Assembly: GCF_010686705.1 (NCBI RefSeq)
Contig: NZ_JAAGWY010000003.1
Location: 1-64,000, forward strand
Direction: 5' to 3'
Length of the DNA stretch: 64,000 nt
DNA from: Leifsonia tongyongensis
GTDB taxonomy: Bacteria > Actinomycetota > Actinomycetes > Actinomycetales > Microbacteriaceae
Shown here piece after piece: positions 41,719-51,064 of the stretch (its first letter is position 1; every line of letters begins with the position of its first letter). A program made the translations under genes and the position numbers. Under the pieces are notes generated by a model. The model was not told the DNA's origin. It made no database searches and was given only the letters and a program-made list of their open reading frames with translations.

Positions 41719-42870
41719 ATGGCAGTGTGGGACGACCTGACAGGTCAGGCTGAAGCCATTGCCATCTTCGAGGCAGCGGCGAACGCGCGAGACGGCGGCG
41801 CGATGACGCATTCGTGGCTCATCACCGGGCCGCCGGGGTCGGGCCGCTCGAACCTTGCATTCGCATTCGCGACGGCCCTTCTCAGCCCGGGCACCCCAGA
41901 CGGCGACCTTGCGACCCGGCGCCAGGTCGAAGCGCGAACGCACCCCGACCTCGCCGTCCTCAGCACCGACCGCGTCATCATCTCGATCGAAGAGGTCAGG
42001 AGCCTTGTCGCGAGCTCGCAGTTCTCGCCGTCGGCGAGCCACTACCGCGTGATGATCATCGAAGATGCCGACCGCATGAGTGAGCGCACCTCGAACGTCC
42101 TCCTCAAAGCGCTCGAGGAGCCGCCCGAACGCACCGTCTGGATCCTGTGCGCGCCCAGCGATGCCGACCTCCTGCCGACCATCCGGTCTCGCGTTCGCAC
42201 CGTGCGTCTCCGCGTGCCGAGCACGACCGACGTAGCCGAGCTGATCCAGCGACGCGACGGAGTCGACGAGGCACTAGCGGAACGAGCCGCACGTGAAGCC
42301 CAGAGCCACATCGGGATGGCGCACCGCCTGGCGACCAACGCGGAAGCCCGCCGGCGACGTGAGGAGACCATCGAGATCGCCCTCGGCATCCGGTCGGTCT
42401 CCGACGTGATCCTGGCGGCGGCGCGCCTGCTCGAGATCGCCGGCGCCGATGCGAAGGCGATCACCGAAGAGCGTGACGCCGAAGAGCGCGAACACACCCT
42501 GCGGTCACTCGGCATCGAGCCGGGAGGCACGATCCCTCCCGCCCTCCGAGGCCAGCTCAGGCAGCTCGAAGACGATCAGAAACGGCGGGCCACACGCAGC
42601 CTCCGAGACGGCATCGATCGCATCCTCGTCGATCTGCTGTCGCTCTATCGTGACGTGATGATGCTGCAACTGGGCAGCACGAGCGAACTCGTCAACCGTG
42701 AACGGCGCGGCGAGCTCGAGCTTCTCAGCACCCATTCGACTCCGGCCGATACCCTCGCAGCAATGGATTCGATCGCCACCGCGCGCGAACGCATCGACGG
42801 CAACGTCGCGCCCGCGCTTGCGCTCGAGGCGATGCTCGCCTCCATCCTGCGCGGCTCCGCGCGATCGTGA
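41719..42870 (+). CDS. holB: DNA polymerase III delta' subunit
   Basis: A 383-residue clamp-loader subunit paired with DnaX. The P-loop position reads GPPGSGRSN with Arg instead of Lys, consistent with delta' not hydrolysing ATP. The zinc Cys of many homologs are missing (only RRQVEARTHPDLAVL remains). Later motifs are VMIIEDADRMSERTSNVLLKALEEPP and the SRC-like TIRSRVRTV. ATG 41719 (MAVWDDL) is preferred to GTG 41713. Confidence 0.92.
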   Translation: MAVWDDLTGQAEAIAIFEAAANARDGGAMTHSWLITGPPGSGRSNLAFAFATALLSPGTPDGDLATRRQVEARTHPDLAVLSTDRVIISIEEVRSLVASSQFSPSASHYRVMIIEDADRMSERTSNVLLKALEEPPERTVWILCAPSDADLLPTIRSRVRTVRLRVPSTTDVAELIQRRDGVDEALAERAAREAQSHIGMAHRLATNAEARRRREETIEIALGIRSVSDVILAAARLLEIAGADAKAITEERDAEEREHTLRSLGIEPGGTIPPALRGQLRQLEDDQKRRATRSLRDGIDRILVDLLSLYRDVMMLQLGSTSELVNRERRGELELLSTHSTPADTLAAMDSIATARERIDGNVAPALALEAMLASILRGSARS

Positions 42871-42883
42871 ACAAGGAGAAGGT

Positions 42884-44443
42884 GTGACAACAGGCAAGAC
42901 GGCACGGCACGGGCGACGAGTCGTGACACGGTGGTCGCTGCTCGCCGCGGTCACGGTCGTGGCGCTCACCCTGAGCGGATGCGTCGGGCTGTTCCTGCCC
43001 TCCCAGTCACGCGCGACGTCCACCCCCGTCGCCGAGAACGTCGCGGTCGACCTCCAGCCCTTCTACCGCCAGACCCTCTCCTGGACCAACTGCTCGAACG
43101 GCATGCAGTGCACGACGGCGCGAGCCCCGCTGGACTGGAACAACCCGTCGGCCGGCGAGATCAAACTGGCGCTCATCCGCCACCTCGCGACGGGAACGCG
43201 GCTCGGATCCCTGCTGATCAACCCCGGTGGCCCCGGGGCTTCCGGGTACGACTTCATACGGGACTCGGTCGATTACGCCGCCGACAAGAAGCTTCAGGCG
43301 TCATACGACATCGTGGGGTTCGATCCACGCGGTGTCGGGCGGTCGTCCGCTGTCACCTGCTACTCGCCGGCCCAGATGGACGCGTACCTCTACGACATCA
43401 CACCCGGCGTGCGTGGCTCGGACGAGTGGATCGCCAACAACGTCAAGACAGCCAAAGACTTCGGGCAGGCATGCGGCGCGAAGACCGGTGCGCTTCTCGA
43501 CCACGTGGACACGCTCAGTGCCGCGCACGACCTCGACCTGCTGAGGGCGACCCTCGGTGACAAGAAGCTCAACTATCTCGGCTACTCCTACGGCACGTAC
43601 CTGGGAACCGTCTACGCCGAGCTGTACCCGCAGAAGACGGGGCGGCTCGTCCTCGACGGTGCGCTCGACCCTGCTTCGAGCAACTTCGACGTCACCGAGG
43701 TCCAGGCCAAGGGATTCGAGAGCGCCCTCCGGGCCTACCTCACGGACTGCCTGGCGCATGCGCACTGCCCGTTCTCGGGCACCGTCGCCGAGGGCATGGC
43801 CACGATCACCGATCTCCTCGCGGCTGTCGAGGCGAGTCCGATCCGCAATTCCGACGGACGGGAACTCGGAGCCAACACCCTCGTGACCGCGATCATCTTT
43901 CCGCTCTACGACAGGGCGAGCTGGAGCTACCTGAGCAAGATGTTCGACGCCGTGATGAAAGGCTCCGCTGCGTTCGCCTTCCAGCTCGCCGACGCCTACA
44001 ACAGCCGGAACGACGACGGCACGTACGCCGACAACTCGACCGAGGCCTTCACGGCCGTCAACTGCCTCGACTACACCTTCGACGCCGATCCGTCGGTCAT
44101 GCGGCAACAGGCTGCGGCGCTTTCGAAGGCGGCGCCGGTCATCGGGCCCTACCTTTCTTACGGCGACATCGGCTGCGCGAACTGGCCGTACACGTCGACG
44201 CTCAAGCGCGGTCCGATTGCGGCAGCGGGTTCGGCGCCGATCATCGTCGTCGGGACGACGAACGATCCGGCGACCCCGTACGTGTGGGCGCAGAACCTTG
44301 CCCACGAACTCGAAAACGGACACCTGGTCACCTACAAGGGCGAGGGACACACCGCCTACAACAAGTCGAACTCGTGCGTGAACAACGCGGTCGACGACTA
44401 CTTCGTCAACGGCACCGTGCCGAGCGAAGACCCGAAATGCTGA
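42884..44443 (+). CDS. TAP-like tripeptidyl aminopeptidase lipoprotein
   Basis: A 519-residue secreted alpha/beta-hydrolase peptidase. It has a signal peptide with lipobox LTLSGC, oxyanion motif LLINPGGPGASG, nucleophile in GYSYGTYLG, Asp in GTTNDPATPY and His in GEGHTAYN, followed by a Cys-containing C-terminal TAP_C domain. Relatives are the Streptomyces SlpD/E and Tap proteases, which trim N-terminal peptides. GTG 42884 is preceded by AAGGAGAAGG. It lies 13 bp after holB. Confidence 0.93.
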   Translation: MTTGKTARHGRRVVTRWSLLAAVTVVALTLSGCVGLFLPSQSRATSTPVAENVAVDLQPFYRQTLSWTNCSNGMQCTTARAPLDWNNPSAGEIKLALIRHLATGTRLGSLLINPGGPGASGYDFIRDSVDYAADKKLQASYDIVGFDPRGVGRSSAVTCYSPAQMDAYLYDITPGVRGSDEWIANNVKTAKDFGQACGAKTGALLDHVDTLSAAHDLDLLRATLGDKKLNYLGYSYGTYLGTVYAELYPQKTGRLVLDGALDPASSNFDVTEVQAKGFESALRAYLTDCLAHAHCPFSGTVAEGMATITDLLAAVEASPIRNSDGRELGANTLVTAIIFPLYDRASWSYLSKMFDAVMKGSAAFAFQLADAYNSRNDDGTYADNSTEAFTAVNCLDYTFDADPSVMRQQAAALSKAAPVIGPYLSYGDIGCANWPYTSTLKRGPIAAAGSAPIIVVGTTNDPATPYVWAQNLAHELENGHLVTYKGEGHTAYNKSNSCVNNAVDDYFVNGTVPSEDPKC

Positions 44444-44473
44444 ATTGCCGCTACGGATATCGTCGTTTGAGTG

Positions 44474-44487
44474 GTGCAAGTTTGCAC
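44474..44487. promoter_or_regulatory. candidate TetR operator
   Basis: A palindrome GTGCAA-GT-TTGCAC lies 20 nt before the TetR-family ATG, with AATAAT as a possible -10 at 44495-44500. This is a typical location for autoregulation. Confidence 0.5.
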
Positions 44488-44506
44488 AGAACGCAATAAT
44501 TGGGCA

Positions 44507-45187
44507 ATGAGCGTCATCGAGGAAGAACTGGGCCTGCGCGAGCGTAAGCGACTGGCCACCCGTCGTGCGATTCAACTTGCGGCGGTAGAGCTCGCGAGCG
44601 AGCGAGGGTTCGACAAGGTCACGATCGACGAGATCAGCCACCTGGCGAACGTCTCACCGCGAACCTTCTTCAACTATTTCCCGTCGAAAGAGTCGGCGAT
44701 CATCGGGGAACTGCCCGAAATGCCGGACGCGCGAACCGTCGACGAGTTCGTCGCGGCCGGCCCGGGAGAGTCCATTCTCGATGGCATCCGCAAGCTGCTG
44801 GTCGCAGCGATCGACACCGGCGACCTCGACACGGGCGGCCCCGCGAATGACGCCGGGGAAATGCGAACCGCTCACGACCTGCACAAGCTGCGCCGTGCCC
44901 TTCTCAAAGACAATCCCGAACTGTTCGCGCAGCGGATGGCGAGCATGCACCAGTTCGAGGATGCGCTCAGTGCTGTCGTGCAGCTGCGGCTCGCGCACGA
45001 CGACCCGGAACTCCTCGAAGACCCCGAGACGTTGCACCAGCGCGCCCGACTGGTCACCTATGTCGCATTCGCCGGGATGCGTCACGCCTGGTCCTGCTGG
45101 GCCGACCACGGCGGCGTCGAGCCCCTCGCCGACCGCCTGCGCAGCTCCTTCGAACAGCTCCAGACCCTCAGCAGCGTCGTTCGCTGA
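44507..45187 (+). CDS. TetR family regulator
   Basis: A 226-residue regulator. The HTH spans ATRRAIQLAAVELASERGFDKVTIDEISHLANVSPRTFFNYFPSKESAI (about 17-65), and a variable ligand domain follows. ATG 44507 is chosen as the family-like start. No efflux gene is adjacent; the TAP-like peptidase gene ends 64 bp upstream. The ligand and targets are unknown apart from a likely own operator. Confidence 0.9.
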   Translation: MSVIEEELGLRERKRLATRRAIQLAAVELASERGFDKVTIDEISHLANVSPRTFFNYFPSKESAIIGELPEMPDARTVDEFVAAGPGESILDGIRKLLVAAIDTGDLDTGGPANDAGEMRTAHDLHKLRRALLKDNPELFAQRMASMHQFEDALSAVVQLRLAHDDPELLEDPETLHQRARLVTYVAFAGMRHAWSCWADHGGVEPLADRLRSSFEQLQTLSSVVR

Positions 45188-45282
45188 CCGCCTGGCCGGG
45201 TCGTCGAAGGCGGTGTGCGAACCGGCCGCCGGCATCAGGTAAGCTATCTAGCTGTGCGTCGCGCTCGAAGAGCGAGGCCCAC

Positions 45283-45355
45283 GCCGCCCTAGCTCAGTCG
45301 GCAGAGCATCTCACTCGTAATGAGAAGGTCAAGGGTTCGATTCCCTTGGGCGGCT
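45283..45355 (+). tRNA. tRNA-Thr(CGT)
   Basis: The acceptor GCCGCCC/GGGCGGC, D-arm AGCTCAGTCGGCAGAGC, anticodon stem CTCA/TGAG region with CGT anticodon and T-arm AGGGTTCGATTCCCT fold normally. It is 73 nt without CCA and reads ACG threonine codons. The terminator region downstream is weak. Confidence 0.95.
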
Positions 45356-45404
45356 CCGAAAAATCCCCCTCGACCGGGCCAATGATTCCAGACGCCGGGC
45401 ACGT

Positions 45405-47003
45405 TCAACCGATCGATTCGACGTGGTCACCGACGGTGCGCACGAGGTAGCCGCCCGCGAACAGCCACTGCTCACCCTGCGCCCGGGGTAGCGACCACAG
45501 AACACGGCCCGTCGCACTGTCATAGGCCGTACCCGTGTCCGACGCCAGCGCCCCGACATACGTGTTCGTCAGCCCGAAAAGGTCCCAGTCGTTGAACGGT
45601 ACGCCGACGCCGGCAAGCGCCTTGCCGGTCTTCGCGTCGAACGAACATGCAGTGTCCTGTTGATAACGCACGCTCAATGCATTTCGGGCAGGGTCGACCA
45701 TGACGCTCGGAATGCCCATGAAGTCCTTCGCCCCACACCCGCTGGTCGATGCAGTCCATGCGACCTGCCCGGTGAGCTGGTCGAGCACTGTGATGGATGT
45801 GCGGTCGACGATCGCCAGCTGACTGGTTGACGCCCGGCCGCCGAAGATCCCGGGCTGGGCTCCGGGCATCCCTACTCCGACTGCAAAGGCCCCGGGCGTT
45901 GCGGGTCGGGACCAGACCCGTGCGCCGGAGCCGTCGACGGCAACGTACGACACGGAACCGTCCGCAGCCTGCTGGTCCCAGAGCGTGATGAAGGACATCG
46001 TCGCGTGGAGTTCCGAACTCCCGGGGGATTTCGTGAGCGCACCGTTTTCGAGGTCGACGGAGCCGCGCTGGTACGGCCGGCCGGCCGGGGATGCGAAGTA
46101 CACCGGCAGCGCCGAAGCGTGCTGCGTACCATCCGCGATCTGGAGGTAGTCGGTGTCGACAGCGGTCTTCCACACAGGGTGGTCTGGATCCAGCGGATCG
46201 ATGGCAGTGATGGCTGCGCCCACCGAACCCGACGGCTCGGATGGCATGACGATGTCTCCAGATGTGCCGGGCACCGTCACTGCGCCGGAGTATGCACCGG
46301 GGCTGAACATCGAGATGGTTTCGCCCGTCGTCAGGTCGATCAGGTCGTGCGGCGCCGACTGGTCGGTCCCATAGTCGAGCAGGGCGCGTCCGGACGTGCC
46401 GAGAACGAGGAACTCAGGAAGGTTCGGTGAGCCCATCGACGAGGTGAAAGCCCAGACCCGGCTCCAGATCTTCTCCCCGCGCGCAGTATCGACGAGGGTG
46501 AGGCCGATCTTCTCGTCGCGATGCTCGGCGCAGGTCCCGCCTTCGTACTCTTTGGGGCGGGTGCCGGTCAGGAACACGGTGAGACCGTCAGCCAGGTCGT
46601 ACGCGAGCGGGCGCATCCGGCATCCGTCCTCGATGCCGGGAAGGTCGAGCGACCAGCGGGTCTGGGCGGGGAGCGAGCTGACATCGTGGGGATACACCAC
46701 AGCCGACTGGACCTGCACGCGCGGCACGCTCGCAGTCTGCGTCGGCGTGGGCGTGGGCGTCTCCGTCGGTGCAACCGTCGGGGTCGTGGTTTGCACCGGT
46801 GCCGGCGAACTGTCGCCGAAGTGGATCACGCCCGTCAGCGCGAGGGCCGCCGTGCCGCCGGCGAGAACGAGGGCGATCCCGGCCAGGATCGAGGTGAGCA
46901 TGATCTGCAACCGGCGCTGGCGTTGGGGCTCGTGCTCGATCGTCTCGATCAACAGCTGCCGGACGGCGGCGCTGCGATTGGGGGAGAACTCCGTGGTGCT
47001 CAT
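45405..47003 (-). CDS. membrane-anchored PQQ-like beta-propeller (probable anti-sigma partner)
   Basis: A 532-residue protein with a 34-residue cytoplasmic end (AAVRQLLIETIEHEPQRQRRLQ), one transmembrane helix (about 36-58), a Pro/Thr linker and an extracytoplasmic beta-propeller with several DxxTG-type blade ends (LDQLTGQVAW, DAKTGKAL, DSATGRVLWSL). Its start overlaps the sigma-factor stop (ATGA) and has GGAGGT six nucleotides upstream. Co-translation with an ECF sigma factor and the short cytoplasmic tail suggest an anti-sigma factor with an outside sensor; there is no ZAS zinc motif. Confidence 0.75.
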   Translation of the reverse strand: MSTTEFSPNRSAAVRQLLIETIEHEPQRQRRLQIMLTSILAGIALVLAGGTAALALTGVIHFGDSSPAPVQTTTPTVAPTETPTPTPTQTASVPRVQVQSAVVYPHDVSSLPAQTRWSLDLPGIEDGCRMRPLAYDLADGLTVFLTGTRPKEYEGGTCAEHRDEKIGLTLVDTARGEKIWSRVWAFTSSMGSPNLPEFLVLGTSGRALLDYGTDQSAPHDLIDLTTGETISMFSPGAYSGAVTVPGTSGDIVMPSEPSGSVGAAITAIDPLDPDHPVWKTAVDTDYLQIADGTQHASALPVYFASPAGRPYQRGSVDLENGALTKSPGSSELHATMSFITLWDQQAADGSVSYVAVDGSGARVWSRPATPGAFAVGVGMPGAQPGIFGGRASTSQLAIVDRTSITVLDQLTGQVAWTASTSGCGAKDFMGIPSVMVDPARNALSVRYQQDTACSFDAKTGKALAGVGVPFNDWDLFGLTNTYVGALASDTGTAYDSATGRVLWSLPRAQGEQWLFAGGYLVRTVGDHVESIG

Positions 47004-47593
47004 CGTGCACCTCCTTCGAGGATCGTCGTATCGTCGGCGAGCGGGGCGGCGAGTTCGGACAACCGCTTCCGTGCGCGGGAGAGCCGCGACTTGACCGTGC
47101 CCTCGGGAACGCCGAGCGCCTCCGCCGCCTGTGCTGCCGTGAGCTCCTCGAGGATGCAGAGGGAGATCACGTCCTGGTCACGCTTGGAGAGGCGTGCGAA
47201 TGCCTCGCGCATCCGCCGTTCGCGTCCCGTTGCATCGATGGCTTCATCCACGCCGGGGGCATGGTCGTCCTGGGAAGCGGCAGGCGGCAGCTTCGCCAGT
47301 GCCGACCGGTAGCGCCGGAGGCTGCGCGTGTGGTTGCGCACCGTATAGGTCGTCGTGACCAGCAGCCAGCCGATGACGGACCCCTCGACGAGGCGAACGG
47401 ATGCGCGCTTGCGCCACGCCTCCAGGAACACGACTGCGGTGACATCCTCGGCGTCGTGGGGTTCGCGAACCAGTCTCAGCGCGTGGCCGAAGACGCGGTC
47501 GCGGTGGCGGTCGTACAGCGACGCGAACGCTTGGGCGTCCCCATCCCGTGCCGAAGACCAGGCCGCGGCCTCGTCGAACCCATGCGTGCTCAT
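47000..47593 (-). CDS. ECF-type RNA polymerase sigma factor
   Basis: A 197-residue sigma70-family factor. Region 2 is seen in FASLYDRHRDRVFGHALRLVREPHDAEDVTAVVFLEAWRK and region 4 in FARLSKRDQDVISLCILEELTAAQAAEALGVPEGTVKSRLSRARKRL. ATG 47593 (MSTHGFDEAAAW) matches the usual start, although AGAAGG lies only two nucleotides before it. The upstream ATG at 47629 has no RBS. It forms an operon with the membrane propeller gene. Confidence 0.9.
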   Translation of the reverse strand: MSTHGFDEAAAWSSARDGDAQAFASLYDRHRDRVFGHALRLVREPHDAEDVTAVVFLEAWRKRASVRLVEGSVIGWLLVTTTYTVRNHTRSLRRYRSALAKLPPAASQDDHAPGVDEAIDATGRERRMREAFARLSKRDQDVISLCILEELTAAQAAEALGVPEGTVKSRLSRARKRLSELAAPLADDTTILEGGAR

Positions 47594-47669
47594 ACCTTCT
47601 AATGTCCGATCCGGCACGGACCGTTCCATTTCCGTGGCGAGAGGGACAGTAGCAGTTGCGCAGCGCGTT

Positions 47670-48380
47670 TCAGGCGGTCTGAGTGCATGACACAGCGGTG
47701 AGGATGGCCGCCGCGAGCTCCGCCGGTCTCGTGAACTGAGGCCAGTGACCGGTCGGCAGGTCCACGAGCTCGAGATCGTGCAGGTGAGACAGCTCCCTCA
47801 CGAACGGAGCTCCTCCCTCCATCCATTCGCGAAGCTGCTGCGACGTGAACTCACACGCGACGACCGTTGACGGCACGTCGTAGCGCCGCTCGTCGTGAAG
47901 CTCCTGCTTGTCGACCATCACGCGGTACGGCTCCGGGATCGCTCGTGCACGGAAGGCCTCGCGCACCTCATCGGTGAGGTCGACGAGGTCCTCAGGCTCG
48001 AAGGCGTCCCACGCCGGCAGTGGCACACTGTCACCGACTGCGGGGTACTCGTCGGTGATGAAGCCGCCTTCTCCGAGGGGCACGCTGTCGACATAGATCG
48101 ATCGTGCGATGCGGTCGGGACGTGCATCCGCCGCCGCATGGATCATGGCGCCCGCGCCGGAATGGCCGACGAGGACGACGGGGACCCCCGCGGCGTCGAT
48201 CGCGCCGATCACCGCGTCGATGTGATCGCGCAGGCCGATCCCGGAACGGTCCGCGTCGACCGCTTCGAGGCCGGGAAGCGTGAGCGCCTGTGCGTCGTGA
48301 CCGGCCTCGATGAGTGTCGGCGTTACAGCGGACCAGGAGGATGCATCGAGCCAGAATCCGGGAACCAGGATGATCTTCAT
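47670..48380 (-). CDS. alpha/beta hydrolase (esterase-like)
   Basis: A 236-residue cytosolic hydrolase. It begins MKIILVPGFWLDASSW, has nucleophile Ser in VLVGHSGAGAM and His in PTGHWPQFTRP near the C-terminus. It belongs to the large MenH/salicylate-esterase-like group; the natural substrate is unknown. The M at 48380 is favoured because homologs start at the VPGF strand. It is divergent from the oxidoreductase gene at 48494. Confidence 0.85.
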   Translation of the reverse strand: MKIILVPGFWLDASSWSAVTPTLIEAGHDAQALTLPGLEAVDADRSGIGLRDHIDAVIGAIDAAGVPVVLVGHSGAGAMIHAAADARPDRIARSIYVDSVPLGEGGFITDEYPAVGDSVPLPAWDAFEPEDLVDLTDEVREAFRARAIPEPYRVMVDKQELHDERRYDVPSTVVACEFTSQQLREWMEGGAPFVRELSHLHDLELVDLPTGHWPQFTRPAELAAAILTAVSCTQTA

Positions 48381-48493
48381 GCCCGTGACCATACTCGCCG
48401 CCTCCGACGGCGGGACACTGCCTCGCGCCATCACGCCTGGTCGCGCTAGCATCGCAACGGCGCCGGCTCCCGCCGGCCCGGAAGGAGGCCCGC

Positions 48494-49489
48494 ATGTCAG
48501 CAGTCGCCGAAGAGCCGATCCGCTGGGGCATCCTCGCCACGGGCTGGATCGCCCAGATGTTCACCAAAGACCTCGTGCTGACGGGGCGCGATGTGCGCGC
48601 AGTGGGATCGCGGTCCCTCGAGAACGCGCAGGCGTTCGCGGCCGAGTTCGGCATCCCGACGGCCCACGGCAGCTACGAAGAGCTGGCCAACGATCCCGAG
48701 GTCGACATCGTCTACGTGTCGACGCCGCATACCTTCCACGCTGAGAACGCCATCATGATGCTGAACGCGGGCAAGCATGTGCTCGTCGAGAAGCCGTTCA
48801 CGCTGAACGGGGCGGAGGCGCGCGCGGTCGTCGATCTCGCGGCGTCGAAGGGCCTGCTGGTGCTCGAAGCGATGTGGACGCGGTTCCTTCCGCACGTTGC
48901 GCGCATCCGCGAGATCATCGAGGGAGGCACCCTCGGCGAACTCCGTCAGTTCAACGCGGATCACCGGCAGAAGGCGCCGACCGACCCCGGCCACCGGATG
49001 AACGCCCTCGAACTCGGGGGAGGCGCGCTCCTCGATCTCGGCATCTACCCGATCTCGTTCGCTGCGCACCTCTTCGGCACCCCCGAATCGGTGCAGGCCG
49101 CAGCGCGGTTCCAGGCCGGGGGCGCGGACTCGCAGGTCGCCACGATCTTCCACTACGCCGACGGCCAGCTCGCCACCACGATTTCGGCGCTCGACACCCT
49201 CGGCCCCAATGTGGCCACGATCGTCGGAACCGACGCGCGCATCGACATCGACGCCGTCTGGTACACGCCGACGACCTTCCGCGTCGTCAACAGCGCTGGT
49301 GATGTCGTCGAATCGTTCGACGAGTTCGTGGAGGGACGCGGGATGCAGTTCCAGGCGTTCGAGGCCGAGCGGCTCATCCGCGCGGGAGAGATCGCCAGCC
49401 CCCTCCTGTCGCCCGAGGAGTCGGTGTCGATCATGGAGACGATGGATGAGATCCGTCGCCAGATCGGTCTGGTCTACCCCGGCGAATAG
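48494..49489 (+). CDS. Gfo/Idh/MocA family oxidoreductase
   Basis: A 331-residue NAD(P)-dependent dehydrogenase. The Rossmann end is WGILATGWIAQMFTKDL, the catalytic EKP lies in HVLVEKPFTLNG, and the C-terminal beta domain follows (GGGALLDLGIYPISFAAHLFG). It resembles dihydrodiol/trans-1,2-sugar dehydrogenases. A GAAGGAGG site precedes the ATG. Substrate unknown. Confidence 0.93.
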   Translation: MSAVAEEPIRWGILATGWIAQMFTKDLVLTGRDVRAVGSRSLENAQAFAAEFGIPTAHGSYEELANDPEVDIVYVSTPHTFHAENAIMMLNAGKHVLVEKPFTLNGAEARAVVDLAASKGLLVLEAMWTRFLPHVARIREIIEGGTLGELRQFNADHRQKAPTDPGHRMNALELGGGALLDLGIYPISFAAHLFGTPESVQAAARFQAGGADSQVATIFHYADGQLATTISALDTLGPNVATIVGTDARIDIDAVWYTPTTFRVVNSAGDVVESFDEFVEGRGMQFQAFEAERLIRAGEIASPLLSPEESVSIMETMDEIRRQIGLVYPGE

Positions 49490-49547
49490 CGTGGGATCGG
49501 GGAAAATGCTGGCAAGAGCATTCAGGAGCGGCAGGTAACATACACGG

Positions 49548-51032
49548 ATGCGTGAATCGGAGACGACAGATCCAGCGGGCCGGCAGCCCGCAGCTTCGCC
49601 GTTCGCCGGCGTCCTGACGGCAGTGCGCAAGCACCCCGTCGCGTGGATCACAGCCGGAGCCGCCGCAGCGTTCCTCGTGCTCGGGTCGGGTGCCGTCGCG
49701 CTCGGCGCGACGGTGGGCACTCCCGCTTCCGCTTCCGCCGCCACGCTGCCGAGCTCGAGTGCCACCGCTACGCCGACGCCGACGCGAGCCACCCCGCCAC
49801 CCCCGCGCCCTGTCCCCGCTGCCGCTCCCGCTGCGGCCAGGCTCCGCACGTGCTCGGTGAACGGACTCGCTCAGGACGGGCGCCTCGGCAACCTGGAAGC
49901 CCAGGTCGTCAACGCGAAGACCGGTGAGGTCCTGTTCGACCGCAACGGCGCCAAGCCCGGCCCCACGGCAAGCGTGCTGAAGACGCTGACTTCCGCGGCC
50001 GCACTCAAGGTTCTCGGCCCGGACTATCGCGTCTCGACCACTGTCGTGAAGGGCAGCGCTCCCGGCCAGATCGTCATCGTCGGTGGCGGCGACGTCACGT
50101 TGTCGCGCCTCCCCGACGGGCAGGCCTCGTTCTACACCGGCGCACCCAAGATCCAGGATCTCGCGAACCAGGCGAAGCAGGCGATGGGAGGCCAGCCGAT
50201 CACGTCGATCGTCGTGGATACGTCGCTCTTCGGTGCACCAGTCTGGCAGCCGAGTTGGGACGAGCATGAGGAGCGTGTCGTCGAAGGCTCCACCTCGTAC
50301 ATCACGGCACTCCAGGTCGACGGTGACCGCAATGACCCGACGGCCATCGAATCGCCGCGGAGCACCGACCCGATCGGTCGCGCCGTGCAGTACTTCCAGC
50401 AGTACCTCGGCACCAATGTCCCGGTCACGCAGGGCAAGGCGCCGGCCGGCGCACAGCAGATCGCGGCCGTCCAGTCCCAGCCGGTCACGGCGCTGATCGA
50501 CCAGGCGATGAAGGTCTCCGACAACACGATCATGGAGGAGCTCGCACGGCTCGTCGCGATCAAGACCGGAGCGGGCAACACGTTCGAGGCCGAGAACGCG
50601 GGCGTCATCGCGGGCCTCAAGCCCTACGGCATCGACACGACGGGCATCCACATCGCCGACGGGTCAGGCCTGAGCGGCGACAACGCTGTTCCGCCGTCGT
50701 ACCTCACCCGCCTCTTCGTCAAGGTGCTGAACCGCGACAGCGGTCTCGGCATCGTGTACGACGGCCTGCCCGTCGCGGGCCAGTCGGGGACCCTCGGCCC
50801 GGGGTACTCCCGGTTCACGGGAGCCAACGCAGCGGCGCGGGGTGCGGTGCACGCGAAGACCGGCTGGATCAACAACGGCTACACCCTGTCGGGCATCGTG
50901 AGCGCGGCCGACGGCACACCGCTCACGTTCGCGGTGTTCGCTCTCGGACCGGTGAGCGACAATGCGAAGCAGGCCATCGATACGCTGGTCACAGGGTTCT
51001 ACCATTGCGGGGACAACCTCACGAACAACTAG
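49548..51032 (+). CDS. dacB: D-alanyl-D-alanine carboxypeptidase/endopeptidase (PBP4 type)
   Basis: A 494-residue class C PBP. It has a cytoplasmic start, an anchor helix (about 31-54), a Ser/Thr/Pro linker, then SxxK in TASVLKTLTSAAAL, SxN in SDNTIMEELARL and KTG in HAKTGWINNGYTLSG. It trims D-Ala or opens cross-links in peptidoglycan. A tight GC hairpin follows the stop. Confidence 0.93.
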   Translation: MRESETTDPAGRQPAASPFAGVLTAVRKHPVAWITAGAAAAFLVLGSGAVALGATVGTPASASAATLPSSSATATPTPTRATPPPPRPVPAAAPAAARLRTCSVNGLAQDGRLGNLEAQVVNAKTGEVLFDRNGAKPGPTASVLKTLTSAAALKVLGPDYRVSTTVVKGSAPGQIVIVGGGDVTLSRLPDGQASFYTGAPKIQDLANQAKQAMGGQPITSIVVDTSLFGAPVWQPSWDEHEERVVEGSTSYITALQVDGDRNDPTAIESPRSTDPIGRAVQYFQQYLGTNVPVTQGKAPAGAQQIAAVQSQPVTALIDQAMKVSDNTIMEELARLVAIKTGAGNTFEAENAGVIAGLKPYGIDTTGIHIADGSGLSGDNAVPPSYLTRLFVKVLNRDSGLGIVYDGLPVAGQSGTLGPGYSRFTGANAAARGAVHAKTGWINNGYTLSGIVSAADGTPLTFAVFALGPVSDNAKQAIDTLVTGFYHCGDNLTNN

Positions 51033-51050
51033 GGCCGGCTGCTGCCGGCC
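51033..51050. other. GC-rich hairpin between dacB and pncA
   Basis: GGCCGGC-TGCT-GCCGGCC forms a perfect 7-bp stem ending one base before GAAGGGAGG, the ribosome site of pncA. It lacks a T-run and may limit read-through or shield the RBS. Confidence 0.4.
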
Positions 51051-51064
51051 GAAGGGAGGCGCTC

